From Acidobacteriota bacterium (GTDB lineage: Bacteria > Acidobacteriota > Terriglobia > Bryobacterales > Bryobacteraceae), in assembly GCA_025350695.1 (NCBI GenBank), contig JANXXI010000224.1:1-62272 (forward strand): a stretch of DNA of 62,272 nucleotides. The letters run 5' to 3'. Positions 34,598 through 43,300 of the stretch are shown piece after piece. Position 1 is the stretch's first letter; each line of letters opens with the position of its first letter. Position numbers and translations under genes: made by a program. Under the pieces are notes generated by a model, which saw only the letters and a list, made by a program, of their open reading frames with translations, was not told where the DNA came from and did no database searches.

Positions 34598-34762
34598 TAC
34601 AAGCCCAATTTGTGGTCAACCCAAACGGCTCGAACGTCCGAATCAGGGGGGTGGCTCGCAACGACCTCTGCCCCTGTAACGCAGGCCGCAAGCACAAGCA
34701 TCAATGTTTGGAAAACGAACCCAATTCGACGGAGACTACAATTACGCTCGAAGCTACGTAAC

Positions 34763-35944
34763 TTACTTACCAGCCACACGCCAGGGACTAACATGCGGCC
34801 ACTTCTTCAACTCCTTTGCCGCCCAGTCATTCGACTTGTCCTTATGGCAAATCACACAAGCATTCGGAACTTTGTACTTCTCCGAATCACTCGGCGGAAT
34901 GAACTTGAAAGTGTGACTGCGAACGAAAGTGCCCTCAATTTCCGAAGCAATCTCCGGCATATGGCAAGCTGCGCACTCGCTCCCTGTCGACCCCTCTTTA
35001 TGCTGAGAATGCACGGCAATCGTCTGCCTCGGCCCATTCGGCGAATCCATGCCATGGCACTGCAAGCACATCCCATTGCCCGGCTTGATCAAATCCGCCG
35101 CATTCCCCGTGCCATGAACATCATGGCAGCTCGAACACTTTACGCCCTTGTTATGCATCGCCGACTGCACAAAATCGTTGCCCTGCATCCGGTTCTTAAT
35201 CGCGGAACCCTCCGGATAATGCGTGAACGACTTCTCGCCCAACTTATGCTCTTCCAGTTGCCAATAGTCAGCCAATCGCGCACCAGGTTGATACCCAACC
35301 GGCCAAGCATAGTAACGGCCATTCACCGGATTATTCAACGGACGTCCTTCCGAATGACACTGAATGCAGACATCGTTCGACCGCACCAAGTCGAGCCGCC
35401 CCGGGTTCACGATCGTCGCCTTCGATGGCGCGGCGGCATGCGCGCTTCCAGCCCCATGGCACTTCTCGCAACCCACGTTCCACTCCGTCACGGAGTTGTC
35501 TTTCGTGTTGAAGTTCACCGAATGGCATCCGTCGCAAGTCGGCCCCGTTGGCCGCTGCATCTGCTCAGCCGGATAGTGCTTCGTCCACCAATCCGTGCCG
35601 TCGCGAACATAGTAACGCCGCCACACCTTGGCCTTTACATCCCACTGCGCCGGAAACGCGAAATAGTCATTACCGATCTTAGTAAAGTAACGTTGCTTCC
35701 ACTTACTTCCATAAGTGAAGACTATATCTTCTTTCTTGAAGGTCACCAGTTCGTTGGGTTTAGAGAAGTCGCCGAGGATCACCTCCGGCTTGGCCTTGAC
35801 GTCCTGCAACACGTTGGCCATCAAGGTCTTCTTCCAACGGTCATAGATAGCCTTATGGCAGCCACCGCACTTTGCCGAGCCCACAAACGCCGGTTGGCCG
35901 AACCCGGCGACGGACCCAACTATTAATAATGTAAAAATCCGCAT
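34763..35944 (-). CDS. Octaheme c-type cytochrome, exported
   Basis: A 393-residue multiheme cytochrome with eight C-x-x-C-H motifs, in order CGGCH, CDGCH, CEKCH, CIQCH, CSSCH, CLQCH, CAACH and CVICH. The ATG at 35944 gives a clean signal (MRIFTLLIVGSVAGFGQPAF) with AGAGG upstream, so I prefer it to the ATG at 35971. Features such as FVGSAKCGGCHKAIYDRWKK, VKCSSCHDVHGTG and ECAACHMPEI resemble cytochrome c554 and doubled-CxxCH proteins. It may act as a periplasmic electron carrier or reductase subunit. No partner gene adjoins it, so donor and acceptor are unknown. Confidence 0.88.
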   Translation of the reverse strand: MRIFTLLIVGSVAGFGQPAFVGSAKCGGCHKAIYDRWKKTLMANVLQDVKAKPEVILGDFSKPNELVTFKKEDIVFTYGSKWKQRYFTKIGNDYFAFPAQWDVKAKVWRRYYVRDGTDWWTKHYPAEQMQRPTGPTCDGCHSVNFNTKDNSVTEWNVGCEKCHGAGSAHAAAPSKATIVNPGRLDLVRSNDVCIQCHSEGRPLNNPVNGRYYAWPVGYQPGARLADYWQLEEHKLGEKSFTHYPEGSAIKNRMQGNDFVQSAMHNKGVKCSSCHDVHGTGNAADLIKPGNGMCLQCHGMDSPNGPRQTIAVHSQHKEGSTGSECAACHMPEIASEIEGTFVRSHTFKFIPPSDSEKYKVPNACVICHKDKSNDWAAKELKKWPHVSPWRVAGK

Positions 35945-35993
35945 TAGTTGCCTCTTGCAATACAACGACATGAGCTAGAATAGCAGGATTGTC

Positions 35994-36951
35994 ATGCCAG
36001 CTCTTCTCACCCGCCGCTGGCTTCTCGCTGCCGGCTTTCTACTGGCAAGCCTAAAACTCTCTGCGCAAACCTCAAAGCTCACTTTGGCCGAATGCAGCCG
36101 CCTTGCCGAATCCGTTCCATCGGCTGTGAGTGCTGCCCGTCATGAAGCGCGCATCGCCGCGCTTGGCGTCAATGCGGCCCGCACTTCATTCTTGCCGCAA
36201 AGCGTCTTCAATAGCGGTTACATTTATAACAGCCCGGCGGGTGGTGGTATCCGCTTCGTTGCTTTGAACGGTCAGCACGAGTATCTCGCGACGGCAAACA
36301 TTGGCCTTGTACTCGACACCTCCAGTCGCGCCGCCTACGCCCGATCAAAAGTGGATCGCGATATCGCCGAAGCCACCACCCGCATCACCGGCCGCGACCT
36401 GCGCCGCTCCGTCACTCTCGCTTATTGCGGCGTGCTCGCCGCGCGAAAAATGGCCGAGTCCGCCGAAGCCAGTCTCACCGAAGAACGCAGCTTCGAGTCC
36501 AACACGAGGGCTCGTTTCACCGGTGGCGAAGCCGCCCAGGCCGATGTAGAGAAGACCTCCGCTCAGACCTCTTCGTTCGCTATTGGCGCTTACGGTGACT
36601 GGCTCGACTTTGAATATTTCGTCATTCATGGGCATCATCATGGGGGTGGGCATTGTGCACAAGAACGGCATCCTGATGCTTGATTCCGAGCAGCACTTCA
36701 GCGCACAGGGACTGCCATTGGACCAGGTGATTTTTGAAGCCGGGCGTCGCCGGTTACGGCCTATTTTGATGACTGCACTGGCTACGATTTTCGGCATGCT
36801 GCCGCTGGCCTTAGGCGTGGGCAGTGGCGCGCAGATGCTGCAGCCGTTGGCGATTGCGATCATTGGCGGCGTGTTGGTTTCGATGGTTCTTTCCCTGATG
36901 ATCACGCCCGTGATTTTCTTCAAGCCGCGGCGCGGGCGAGTTACGGTTTAA
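35994..36951 (+). pseudogene. TolC-type gene fused by deletion to the tail of an RND efflux pump gene
   Basis: Positions 35994 to about 36575 encode a signal peptide and the first half of a TolC-like outer-membrane efflux protein (LTLAECSRLAESVPSAVSAA, then LRRSVTLAYCGVLAARKMAE and ADVEKTSAQ). At about 36575 the sequence switches, in another frame, to the end of an AcrB/HAE1-type pump: LTVTGSTLNISSFMGIIMGV, GIVHKNGILMLDS, EAGRRRLRPILMTALATIFG, LQPLAIAIIGGVLV, ending at 36951. The TolC frame stops at 36683. The most direct reading is one large deletion inside an efflux operon that removed the rest of tolC, any adaptor gene and most of the pump. Confidence 0.8.
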
Positions 36952-36956
36952 CTTAC

Positions 36957-37682
36957 ATGGCTAGCTACATCGAGTCGGTTGAGATATGGCGTAAGCAGCG
37001 CGAAGAATCACTCAAAGCTCCTGATGGATGGCTCAGCGTGGCGGGCTTGGTCTGGCTCGACGAGGGAGAGAATACCGTTGAGGGTATCGTGTTCACTCGA
37101 CGAGGGAATGCTGTTTGGTTGGGGGAGAAGGAACTGAAGACCGACATTCCTGGCCCGGCTGATAATATGACCGTCGGGGACAAGACTCTGTTCGTGATTG
37201 TTCGCGGGGCTAACGTTGGCTTGCGTGTTCGCGACAAGCAGAGCCAGTTTTTGCGCGAGTTTCGAGGATTGAATTGGTATCCGGTTCGTGCGGAGTACCG
37301 CATTACGGCGCGATGGATTCCGTATGAGCCGCCGCAGCCTCGTTTCCTTGATACGGTGCTTGAGGGCTTTGAGGAAGAGTATGTAAGCCCTGGCGTCGCT
37401 GAGTTTGAAGTAAGTGGAGTAACCTGCCGTTTGGAGCCAATGCTTTCCGGGCAACGTTTGTTTTTCATTCTTCGCGACAAGACTTCGGGCAAGACGACTT
37501 ATGGGGCTTCGCGGTTCTTATATGCTGAAGCACCGGTTGATGGGCAGGTTACCATCGACTTTAATAAGGCTTACAATCCTCCATGTGTTTTCACGCCGTA
37601 TGCGACTTGTCCGCTGCCTCCGGCGACTAACTGGCTGGCCGTGGCGATTGAGGCAGGCGAGTTGAAGTACGGCGATCATTGA
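36957..37682 (+). CDS. DUF1684 family protein
   Basis: A 241-residue protein matching DUF1684: IWRKQREESLKAPDGWLSVA, GLVWLDEGENTV, FRGLNWYPVRAEYRITARWI, then SGKTTYGASRFLYAEAP and the conserved ending IDFNKAYNPPCVFTPYATCP. No signal peptide. The function is unknown. It begins six bases after the broken RND gene, so it may have been part of that transcript. Confidence 0.88.
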   Translation: MASYIESVEIWRKQREESLKAPDGWLSVAGLVWLDEGENTVEGIVFTRRGNAVWLGEKELKTDIPGPADNMTVGDKTLFVIVRGANVGLRVRDKQSQFLREFRGLNWYPVRAEYRITARWIPYEPPQPRFLDTVLEGFEEEYVSPGVAEFEVSGVTCRLEPMLSGQRLFFILRDKTSGKTTYGASRFLYAEAPVDGQVTIDFNKAYNPPCVFTPYATCPLPPATNWLAVAIEAGELKYGDH

Positions 37683-37759
37683 TTCTCTCCGCCATCAATT
37701 TACGAACGCGACGAGCACACCGGCAATTGGATACGCGCTCGTCGTTTCACGACGTGATA

Positions 37760-38623
37760 TTAGGCCAGCGCTTTTCCATACAGAGCTAGCAAACGGCTCC
37801 ACGCCTTCTCGGCGTTTGGCTCATTGTAGACGCGCGAATCTGGAGGGCACCAACCATGTGCCGAGCCAGCGTACACTTCGATTTCCGCTGACAAGCTCGC
37901 CTTGGCGAACGTCTCTTTCAGCATTTCCTTATCCTTCGGAGACCGCGTGTCATCGTTTTCCGCAATCGCAACCAGGAACTGCGCCTTGGTCTTCGCGGCT
38001 TGCAGATGCGGACTGTTCGGCTTATCCGTGGCGAGGCCGCCGCCATGGAACGAAGCTACCGCACCGACGCGATCAGGCACGGCGGCCGCTGTGCGAAACG
38101 CCATCGGGCCACCCATGCAATAACCCTGTGTGCCGACCTTACGATTCTTGGCGACCGATGCTTGCTTATCCAGCCACCCGATGAACGCCTTGGCATCGGT
38201 CATATGAGTCGTCTCGTTCAGCCCTTGCGCGAGCGGCATGACCTGCTGGATGGGGGTCGCTGAACCAGCCTCTGAGGTGGGAGCTTTCTTGGCGCGGTAA
38301 AACGGATTCACCACCAGGACTGAATAGCCCGATTCGGCGAGCCGTTTGCCCATTTGGCGGAAGGCCGGCCGAAGCCCGAAGATATCTGGCCACACGAGTA
38401 CAGCTGGCGCTGTTCCGGTGGCGGGGTGCACGAAGTAGCAATCCGCGGCGCCGTCGGGCGTGGTCACGGTGACGTCCGATTCGACCACGGTCACGGCGTT
38501 GGCAACCTGTGGCAGCATCATGGCCATGCCTGCTCCTAACATGACGCCGAATTGCTTTCGCGTAACCTGTCCGCGAGTCTCGAACTCCTGCAGGTCCTCG
38601 TCAAAATGTTTCTGATCGCACAT
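37760..38623 (-). CDS. Dienelactone hydrolase family alpha/beta-hydrolase, exported
   Basis: A 287-residue hydrolase with a Cys nucleophile in G-Y-C-M-G-G (Cys169), a likely acid in IAENDDTRSP and a His in AHGWCPP. A hydrophobic stretch near residues 25-44 (FGVMLGAGMAMMLPQVANAV) preceded by TRK suggests export. AAGGAG lies just upstream of the ATG at 38623. The family cleaves dienelactones and related esters; the natural substrate cannot be predicted. The gene is monocistronic by spacing. Confidence 0.85.
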   Translation of the reverse strand: MCDQKHFDEDLQEFETRGQVTRKQFGVMLGAGMAMMLPQVANAVTVVESDVTVTTPDGAADCYFVHPATGTAPAVLVWPDIFGLRPAFRQMGKRLAESGYSVLVVNPFYRAKKAPTSEAGSATPIQQVMPLAQGLNETTHMTDAKAFIGWLDKQASVAKNRKVGTQGYCMGGPMAFRTAAAVPDRVGAVASFHGGGLATDKPNSPHLQAAKTKAQFLVAIAENDDTRSPKDKEMLKETFAKASLSAEIEVYAGSAHGWCPPDSRVYNEPNAEKAWSRLLALYGKALA

Positions 38624-38736
38624 ATTTGCTCCTTATCACGACGCTTGGTCGTGCGGTAAAAATCGTCCGTTTACCAATTATGCTATACCCGGGCGTGCAG
38701 CGTGGTTGTCAGATGGCCCAGACTAAAAGACATGCG

Positions 38737-39611
38737 CTACTTAGTATGAGTCTGCTGGATTCGCCCGGGCTGGACTACTTTAACCACGAACCACTGATCC
38801 ATGGACGTCGGTTGCGCGGCAAGCCAACTGACCCACGCCGCCGGGTCCTCGGAAAGGCTCCGCTTAGTGATCTCGCGCAGTGCCTGACACACCCACTTTG
38901 TGGTCTGTGGGTCGAGGCTGGAATCCTGACTGAAACGGACCGGTTCGGGCACGGCTTTAAGGCGCATATCGCCGCGGAATATTCCGAGCAAAGGCGCTAT
39001 CGTGCTTTCCGTGCCTAGCAGGCCCAAGCCGTTGATGGCGGCGGCGCGCGCCGAGCCTTCCGGATCGCGGGCGTACCGCATCAAAGTGTCGAAAACCTTG
39101 CCAGGTTCCACGCCGCGGTTGCCCAGGATTGTGAGATGGGACAGAAGGAAGTACAAGCGAGTGGGCTCTACGCGCGAAATGAGTTGACCCACGGCTTCCG
39201 GAGTCTTGCGGTAGTCGGCCTCCACGCGCTAGATTTCAAGAGCGGCGGCGCGAACGCGAAGATCGTTGAGTAGTAGGCAGTCTCGCTCAATGAAGTCAGC
39301 TTCGGATCGGAGTGGACCTGCCCGATCCATCCATCGGCCCGCTTTGCAATTTCCGCGCCGGCCCCTTCGTAGTGGTTGATCGTGCGCTCGAGCAAGCGGA
39401 TCGCTTGGTCCTGAGGAGCCATCGCGTTGATGGCTTGAAGGTCGTGCTCGGAAAGAAGTGCCGAAGACGCGGCAACTGGGGGCCCGTGAAGTTGGAGAAA
39501 CCCGCCGAGGACTCTCGAGTTCTGAAATCCGTAAAGGCCGCCCAAGCCAATTGCTCCGGCTAAAAGGATCGAAATCCGCGATCGAAAAACCATCCGCCCA
39601 CAGAATGACAC
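38737..39611 (-). pseudogene. HEAT-repeat protein, multiply broken
   Basis: The minus strand from 39611 encodes a signal anchor (RISILLAGAIGLGGLYGFQN) and helical repeats ending SDPKLTSLSETAYYS. A frameshift near 39290 moves to a frame reading NDLRVRAAALEI, which hits an in-frame TAG at 39229-39231, and the same frame then continues RVEADYRKTPEAVGQLISRV to the end of the family (WVCQALREITKRSLSEDPAA). A stretch usually present between APLLGIFRGDM and the next repeat also appears to be missing. The intact family is common in this type of genome and unassigned. Confidence 0.75.
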
Positions 39612-39643
39612 CCATACCGGAGTGAATCAAGGCCGCAATGCAC

Positions 39644-39653
39644 TTAGTACTAA
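39644..39653. promoter_or_regulatory. Putative operator half of a 50-bp-spaced pair, copy 1
   Basis: TTAGTACTAA is a perfect 10-bp palindrome in the 156-base region before a large TonB-dependent receptor gene. A near copy starts exactly 50 bases downstream. Regulatory function is inferred from symmetry and spacing only. Confidence 0.4.
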
Positions 39654-39693
39654 TTCCTTATCCAGGGCGCAATGTTGGATCGTCGACTGACAA

Positions 39694-39703
39694 TTAGTAC
39701 CAA
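39694..39703. promoter_or_regulatory. Putative operator, copy 2
   Basis: TTAGTACCAA differs from copy 1 at one position. It begins 50 bases after copy 1 (about five helical turns) and 74 bases before the receptor start. A TATACT-like -10 box follows near 39734. Confidence 0.4.
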
Positions 39704-39767
39704 CAATCCACACTAGGCGCGCCTCTCTTGTTATATACTTCCCCAACTAGTCTCTAGAGAAATCTCA

Positions 39768-42700
39768 ATGAAACATCTTGCTTTCCTATTTTCATTCGCC
39801 GCTCTTTTGCAGGCGCAAAACACCACGGGTTCGCTATCCGGCACCGTCACGGACGCGGCTGGAGCCACGGTTCCTGGCGCCAAGATCACGTTGACCGGTG
39901 AAAGTAACGGCTTCGTCCGCACAGTTAAAACCAACCGCGAGGGCTTCTTCAACTACCCTGATATCACGCCATCCACTTTCACGCTGAAAGTGGAAGCTGC
40001 GGGGTTTAAGACGTACTCGAAGAAGGGGCTCGAGATTTTCACTGCTGATCATAAGTCGGAAAAGATCATGTTGTCGATTGGACAGATAAGTGAGTCTGTT
40101 ACTGTTACTGCCGAGACGACTAGCGTCAACCTTGTTACAGGGGAACGTTCGGGCACGCTTACTGGCGATCAACTGAATCAGATCGCATTGCGTGGCCGCG
40201 ACATCTTCGATGCGATCAGCTTGATGGCTGGAGTTGTGGACACAACCGACGGACGCGATGCTCCTGGACCGACCAGCGTCGGCGGGATCTACATTATGGG
40301 AGGCCGCAATGATTCGAAAAACGTCACACTGAATGGCGTCACGATTCTGGATACGGGCTCAAACGGCAGCATTCACAGCATGCCTTCGATGGATTCGGTG
40401 GGTGAAGTGAAGGTACTGATGTCGGCCTATTCGGCGGAGAGCGGGCGCAATCCGTCGTCGATCAACATTACAACCAAGGGTGGCTCAAAGCAGTTCCATG
40501 GCAGCGCTGGATACTATGTCCGCAATGAAGCCTTGAACGCGAATGACTTTTTCAATAACAAAGCCGGTCGCAAGCGGACTCCGTATCGCTATAACATCGG
40601 GAGTTACTCAATTAGTGGTCCGGTGCTGATTCCCAAATGGAACAGGGACCGCAATAAACTATTCTTCACCTTTACGCAGGAGTTCCAAAAGCAGACTGTC
40701 CAGTTTGGAAGCAGGCTGATCACAGTGCCTAGTGAGCGAGAGCGCAATGGGGACTTTTCACAATCTTTCCAGACAAACGGAAGTCTTTGGACAGTGAACG
40801 ATCCATCGGCGGGCAAAACGCTTTTCCCTGGCCGCATAATCCCCCCTTCACAGCTGACTTCGACCGGCAAGAACATTTTGAAGTTATTCCCGATGCCGAA
40901 CTACGTGGCTCCGGATGCTGTGAACCGATATCAATACAACTACTTTGTCTCCGAAGCCGCTCCGTATCCACGGCGCACCGAAAATGCCAGGGTCGATTTT
41001 TCGCCGCGGCAGAATTGGCAAATGTCGGCCAACGTCTTGCAGAATTCCGACAAGCAGGATACGTTATATGGCATCTGGGTGGATGGTTCGCTGAACTTTC
41101 CTATTACGCCGATAGTGTTCCAGCAACCGGGAAAGACTGCATCGTTGACGTCTACTAACACGATTACTCCCACGATGTTCAATCAAGCGACAATGGCTTT
41201 CAGCCGGAATGAGCTGACCTTTGGACCGAGAGATCCGGCTAAGCTAGACCGGACAAAATTAGGCATCGACATCGTCCAACGGAATCCCGCATTGAATCCA
41301 TTGAATCTGATTCCTAACATGACCTTCGGAGGCATTCCCAACGCGGCCAATCCGTCGATTAACGATGGTACGCCGTATTTCAACCAGAATACTATTTTCA
41401 CCGCATCGGACAACATCAGCAAGATCATCGGAACGCACTCGGTCAAGTTTGGACTTTACTTCGAGCACACACAGAAGCTGCAAAGCGCGTCAACGGCGGT
41501 CCGGGGCACGCTGAATTTTGGTGCGGACGGAAACAATCCGCTTGACTCAAATAATGCTTATGCCAATGCTTTACTTGGAAACTACTCGCAGTATACGGAG
41601 GCAACGGGGCGGCCGAAAGGAAACTTCCTATTCACTAACACTGAGTTTTATATTCAAGACACATGGCGTGCCCGGAAGAATCTTTCGTTGGATTTTGGTG
41701 TTCGCTTCTATGTTGATCCGGCGCAGTATGACGGCAATCTGCAACTGGCATCGTTCTCAGCAGCAGCCTACAATCCGGCCAACGCGCCGGTGCTTTTGCG
41801 CCCGATACTGGTGAATGGAGCGAAGTTCGCTCAGGATCCGTTGACCGGTAAGAACTATAGTCAAGGGCTTGTGGGCGCATTTGCCCCCGGGCACGGCGAT
41901 CCCGCTAACGGCGATATCATTGGCGGTAAAAATGGGGCGCCACGCGGCTTATACAGTGTAAAGCCGATAGTAGCGGCGCCACGCTTCGGATTTTCTTGGG
42001 ATCCGACTGGCGAACAAATGATGACCATCAGTGGCGGAGGCGGCGTCTACTTTGATCGCATCCAGGGGAACCCGGTGATGGGTCAGATCAGCAATCCTCC
42101 CACGGTGTTTTCGCCAACGCAATATTACGGAACATTCGCCGATATTAGGGAGACGGCCGGCGCGGGCTTCCTTGCCCCGTCGGGCAGCGTCACTTCGCTC
42201 GCCACGCCGGGCCATCAGCAGACGATCTACAACTTCAATCTGAACCTGGAGCGCCAAATTAAAAAAGCGTTCCTGCAAGTCAGCTATGCCGGTATGCTTG
42301 CCCGCCATCAATTGTGGCAGCGCAACATTAACCCAGTGCCGCTGGGTTCAAACTTCCTAAACATCAATCCCCAGAATCGCGACTTGTCGACAACGGGCAC
42401 GGTGTTGCCCCCGAACTTCCTGCGTCCCTATCAGGGTTTCGGCGATATTCTCTTGTATGAATTCGCCAACTCCTCCAACTACAATTCGCTGCAAATGACC
42501 TTCCGGCAGCGTATGGGCAAAGGGTTGAACATTGCGGCGAGCTACACTTTCAGCAAGGCACTCGACGCAACCGACAGTTACAGCCAACAAGTGGATGCGT
42601 TCTTGCCAACCAAAGCGCGTAACTATGGGCCCGCTGGCTTTAACCGGGCTCACGTGTTCAACACCAACTTCTACTGGACACTGCCAAAGGTTTCGCGGAA

Positions 42701-43226
42701 TGTTACTTTCGCACCGGTTCGTTGGGTGGCCAACAACTGGACAATCTCAAGCGTCCTGCGCTTCAACACAGGAGCTCCGTTCACGCCTGGATATTCGACT
42801 TTGAACGGCATTTCCACTCCGACAGGCTCGGCTTCGGCTACGGCCAGAGTGCAGGTGGTTAACCCAGACGCACCTTATGCAACTCGTTTTTCGCCGCCGC
42901 CTCAACCCGCCGGGCAGGGTAATGTAGCATGGTCTACAACCAGCACCGCTCCGCAACTGGGCAATCTGGGGAAGAACACAATGACCGGACCAGGCACGTC
43001 GAATGTGGATTTCAATTTGTCGCGCGACTTGAAGTTTAGCGAGCGTCTGAAGGGGCAGTTACGGTTTGAAGCTTATAACGCCCTGAATCAAACGCAGTTC
43101 ACGAGTGTCGATCAGACGCTGCGCTTCAACAATACGACCGGGGAAATGTACAACACGTTGTTCAATACCCCGACTGCCGCGCGGCCTTCGCGGCGCATTC
43201 AGTTGGCGCTGCGAATTAATTTCTAA
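39768..43226 (+). CDS. TonB-dependent receptor, Oar-like, very large
   Basis: An 1152-residue outer-membrane protein. The signal (MKHLAFLFSFAALLQAQ) is followed by a carboxypeptidase-regulatory-like domain (GSLSGTVTDAAGATVPGAKI ... GFFNYPDITPSTFTLKVEAA), a plug (LNQIALRGRDIFDAISLMAG; SVGEVKVLMSAYSAESGRNP) and a large barrel ending in Phe (RRIQLALRINF). No canonical TonB box is obvious. Members of this group are predicted to import large oligomers such as oligosaccharides, but the ligand is not known. The upstream region has a 50-bp-spaced palindrome pair. A smaller receptor follows 72 bases downstream. Confidence 0.9.
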   Translation: MKHLAFLFSFAALLQAQNTTGSLSGTVTDAAGATVPGAKITLTGESNGFVRTVKTNREGFFNYPDITPSTFTLKVEAAGFKTYSKKGLEIFTADHKSEKIMLSIGQISESVTVTAETTSVNLVTGERSGTLTGDQLNQIALRGRDIFDAISLMAGVVDTTDGRDAPGPTSVGGIYIMGGRNDSKNVTLNGVTILDTGSNGSIHSMPSMDSVGEVKVLMSAYSAESGRNPSSINITTKGGSKQFHGSAGYYVRNEALNANDFFNNKAGRKRTPYRYNIGSYSISGPVLIPKWNRDRNKLFFTFTQEFQKQTVQFGSRLITVPSERERNGDFSQSFQTNGSLWTVNDPSAGKTLFPGRIIPPSQLTSTGKNILKLFPMPNYVAPDAVNRYQYNYFVSEAAPYPRRTENARVDFSPRQNWQMSANVLQNSDKQDTLYGIWVDGSLNFPITPIVFQQPGKTASLTSTNTITPTMFNQATMAFSRNELTFGPRDPAKLDRTKLGIDIVQRNPALNPLNLIPNMTFGGIPNAANPSINDGTPYFNQNTIFTASDNISKIIGTHSVKFGLYFEHTQKLQSASTAVRGTLNFGADGNNPLDSNNAYANALLGNYSQYTEATGRPKGNFLFTNTEFYIQDTWRARKNLSLDFGVRFYVDPAQYDGNLQLASFSAAAYNPANAPVLLRPILVNGAKFAQDPLTGKNYSQGLVGAFAPGHGDPANGDIIGGKNGAPRGLYSVKPIVAAPRFGFSWDPTGEQMMTISGGGGVYFDRIQGNPVMGQISNPPTVFSPTQYYGTFADIRETAGAGFLAPSGSVTSLATPGHQQTIYNFNLNLERQIKKAFLQVSYAGMLARHQLWQRNINPVPLGSNFLNINPQNRDLSTTGTVLPPNFLRPYQGFGDILLYEFANSSNYNSLQMTFRQRMGKGLNIAASYTFSKALDATDSYSQQVDAFLPTKARNYGPAGFNRAHVFNTNFYWTLPKVSRNVTFAPVRWVANNWTISSVLRFNTGAPFTPGYSTLNGISTPTGSASATARVQVVNPDAPYATRFSPPPQPAGQGNVAWSTTSTAPQLGNLGKNTMTGPGTSNVDFNLSRDLKFSERLKGQLRFEAYNALNQTQFTSVDQTLRFNNTTGEMYNTLFNTPTAARPSRRIQLALRINF

Positions 43227-43265
43227 TCGCGTCGGCTGGAAAACAAAGCACCGCTCCCTTACGAC

Positions 43266-43300
43266 CACGGCTCGCAGGTTTACGTAAACCGCGAGCCGTG
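43266..43300. other. Perfect long hairpin overlapping the next gene start
   Basis: CACGGCTCGC (43266-43275) is complementary to GCGAGCCGTG (43291-43300). Between them, after one unpaired A, GGTTTACGTAAACC (43277-43290) is itself a palindrome. The 35 bases form a very stable hairpin 39 bases after the stop of the first receptor. No T-run follows, so it is not a classical terminator, and the GTG start proposed for the second receptor (43298) lies in its 3' arm. Confidence 0.75.

Noticed and set aside
34610-35926. 438-codon plus-strand ORF
   Set aside because: It is antisense to the octaheme cytochrome gene, whose eight CxxCH motifs make the minus strand certain. The ORF's composition is a by-product of codon bias.
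36583-36951. Stand-alone small membrane protein
   Set aside because: Its sequence is exactly the tail of an AcrB-type pump and it has no ribosome site, so it is a fragment created by deletion.
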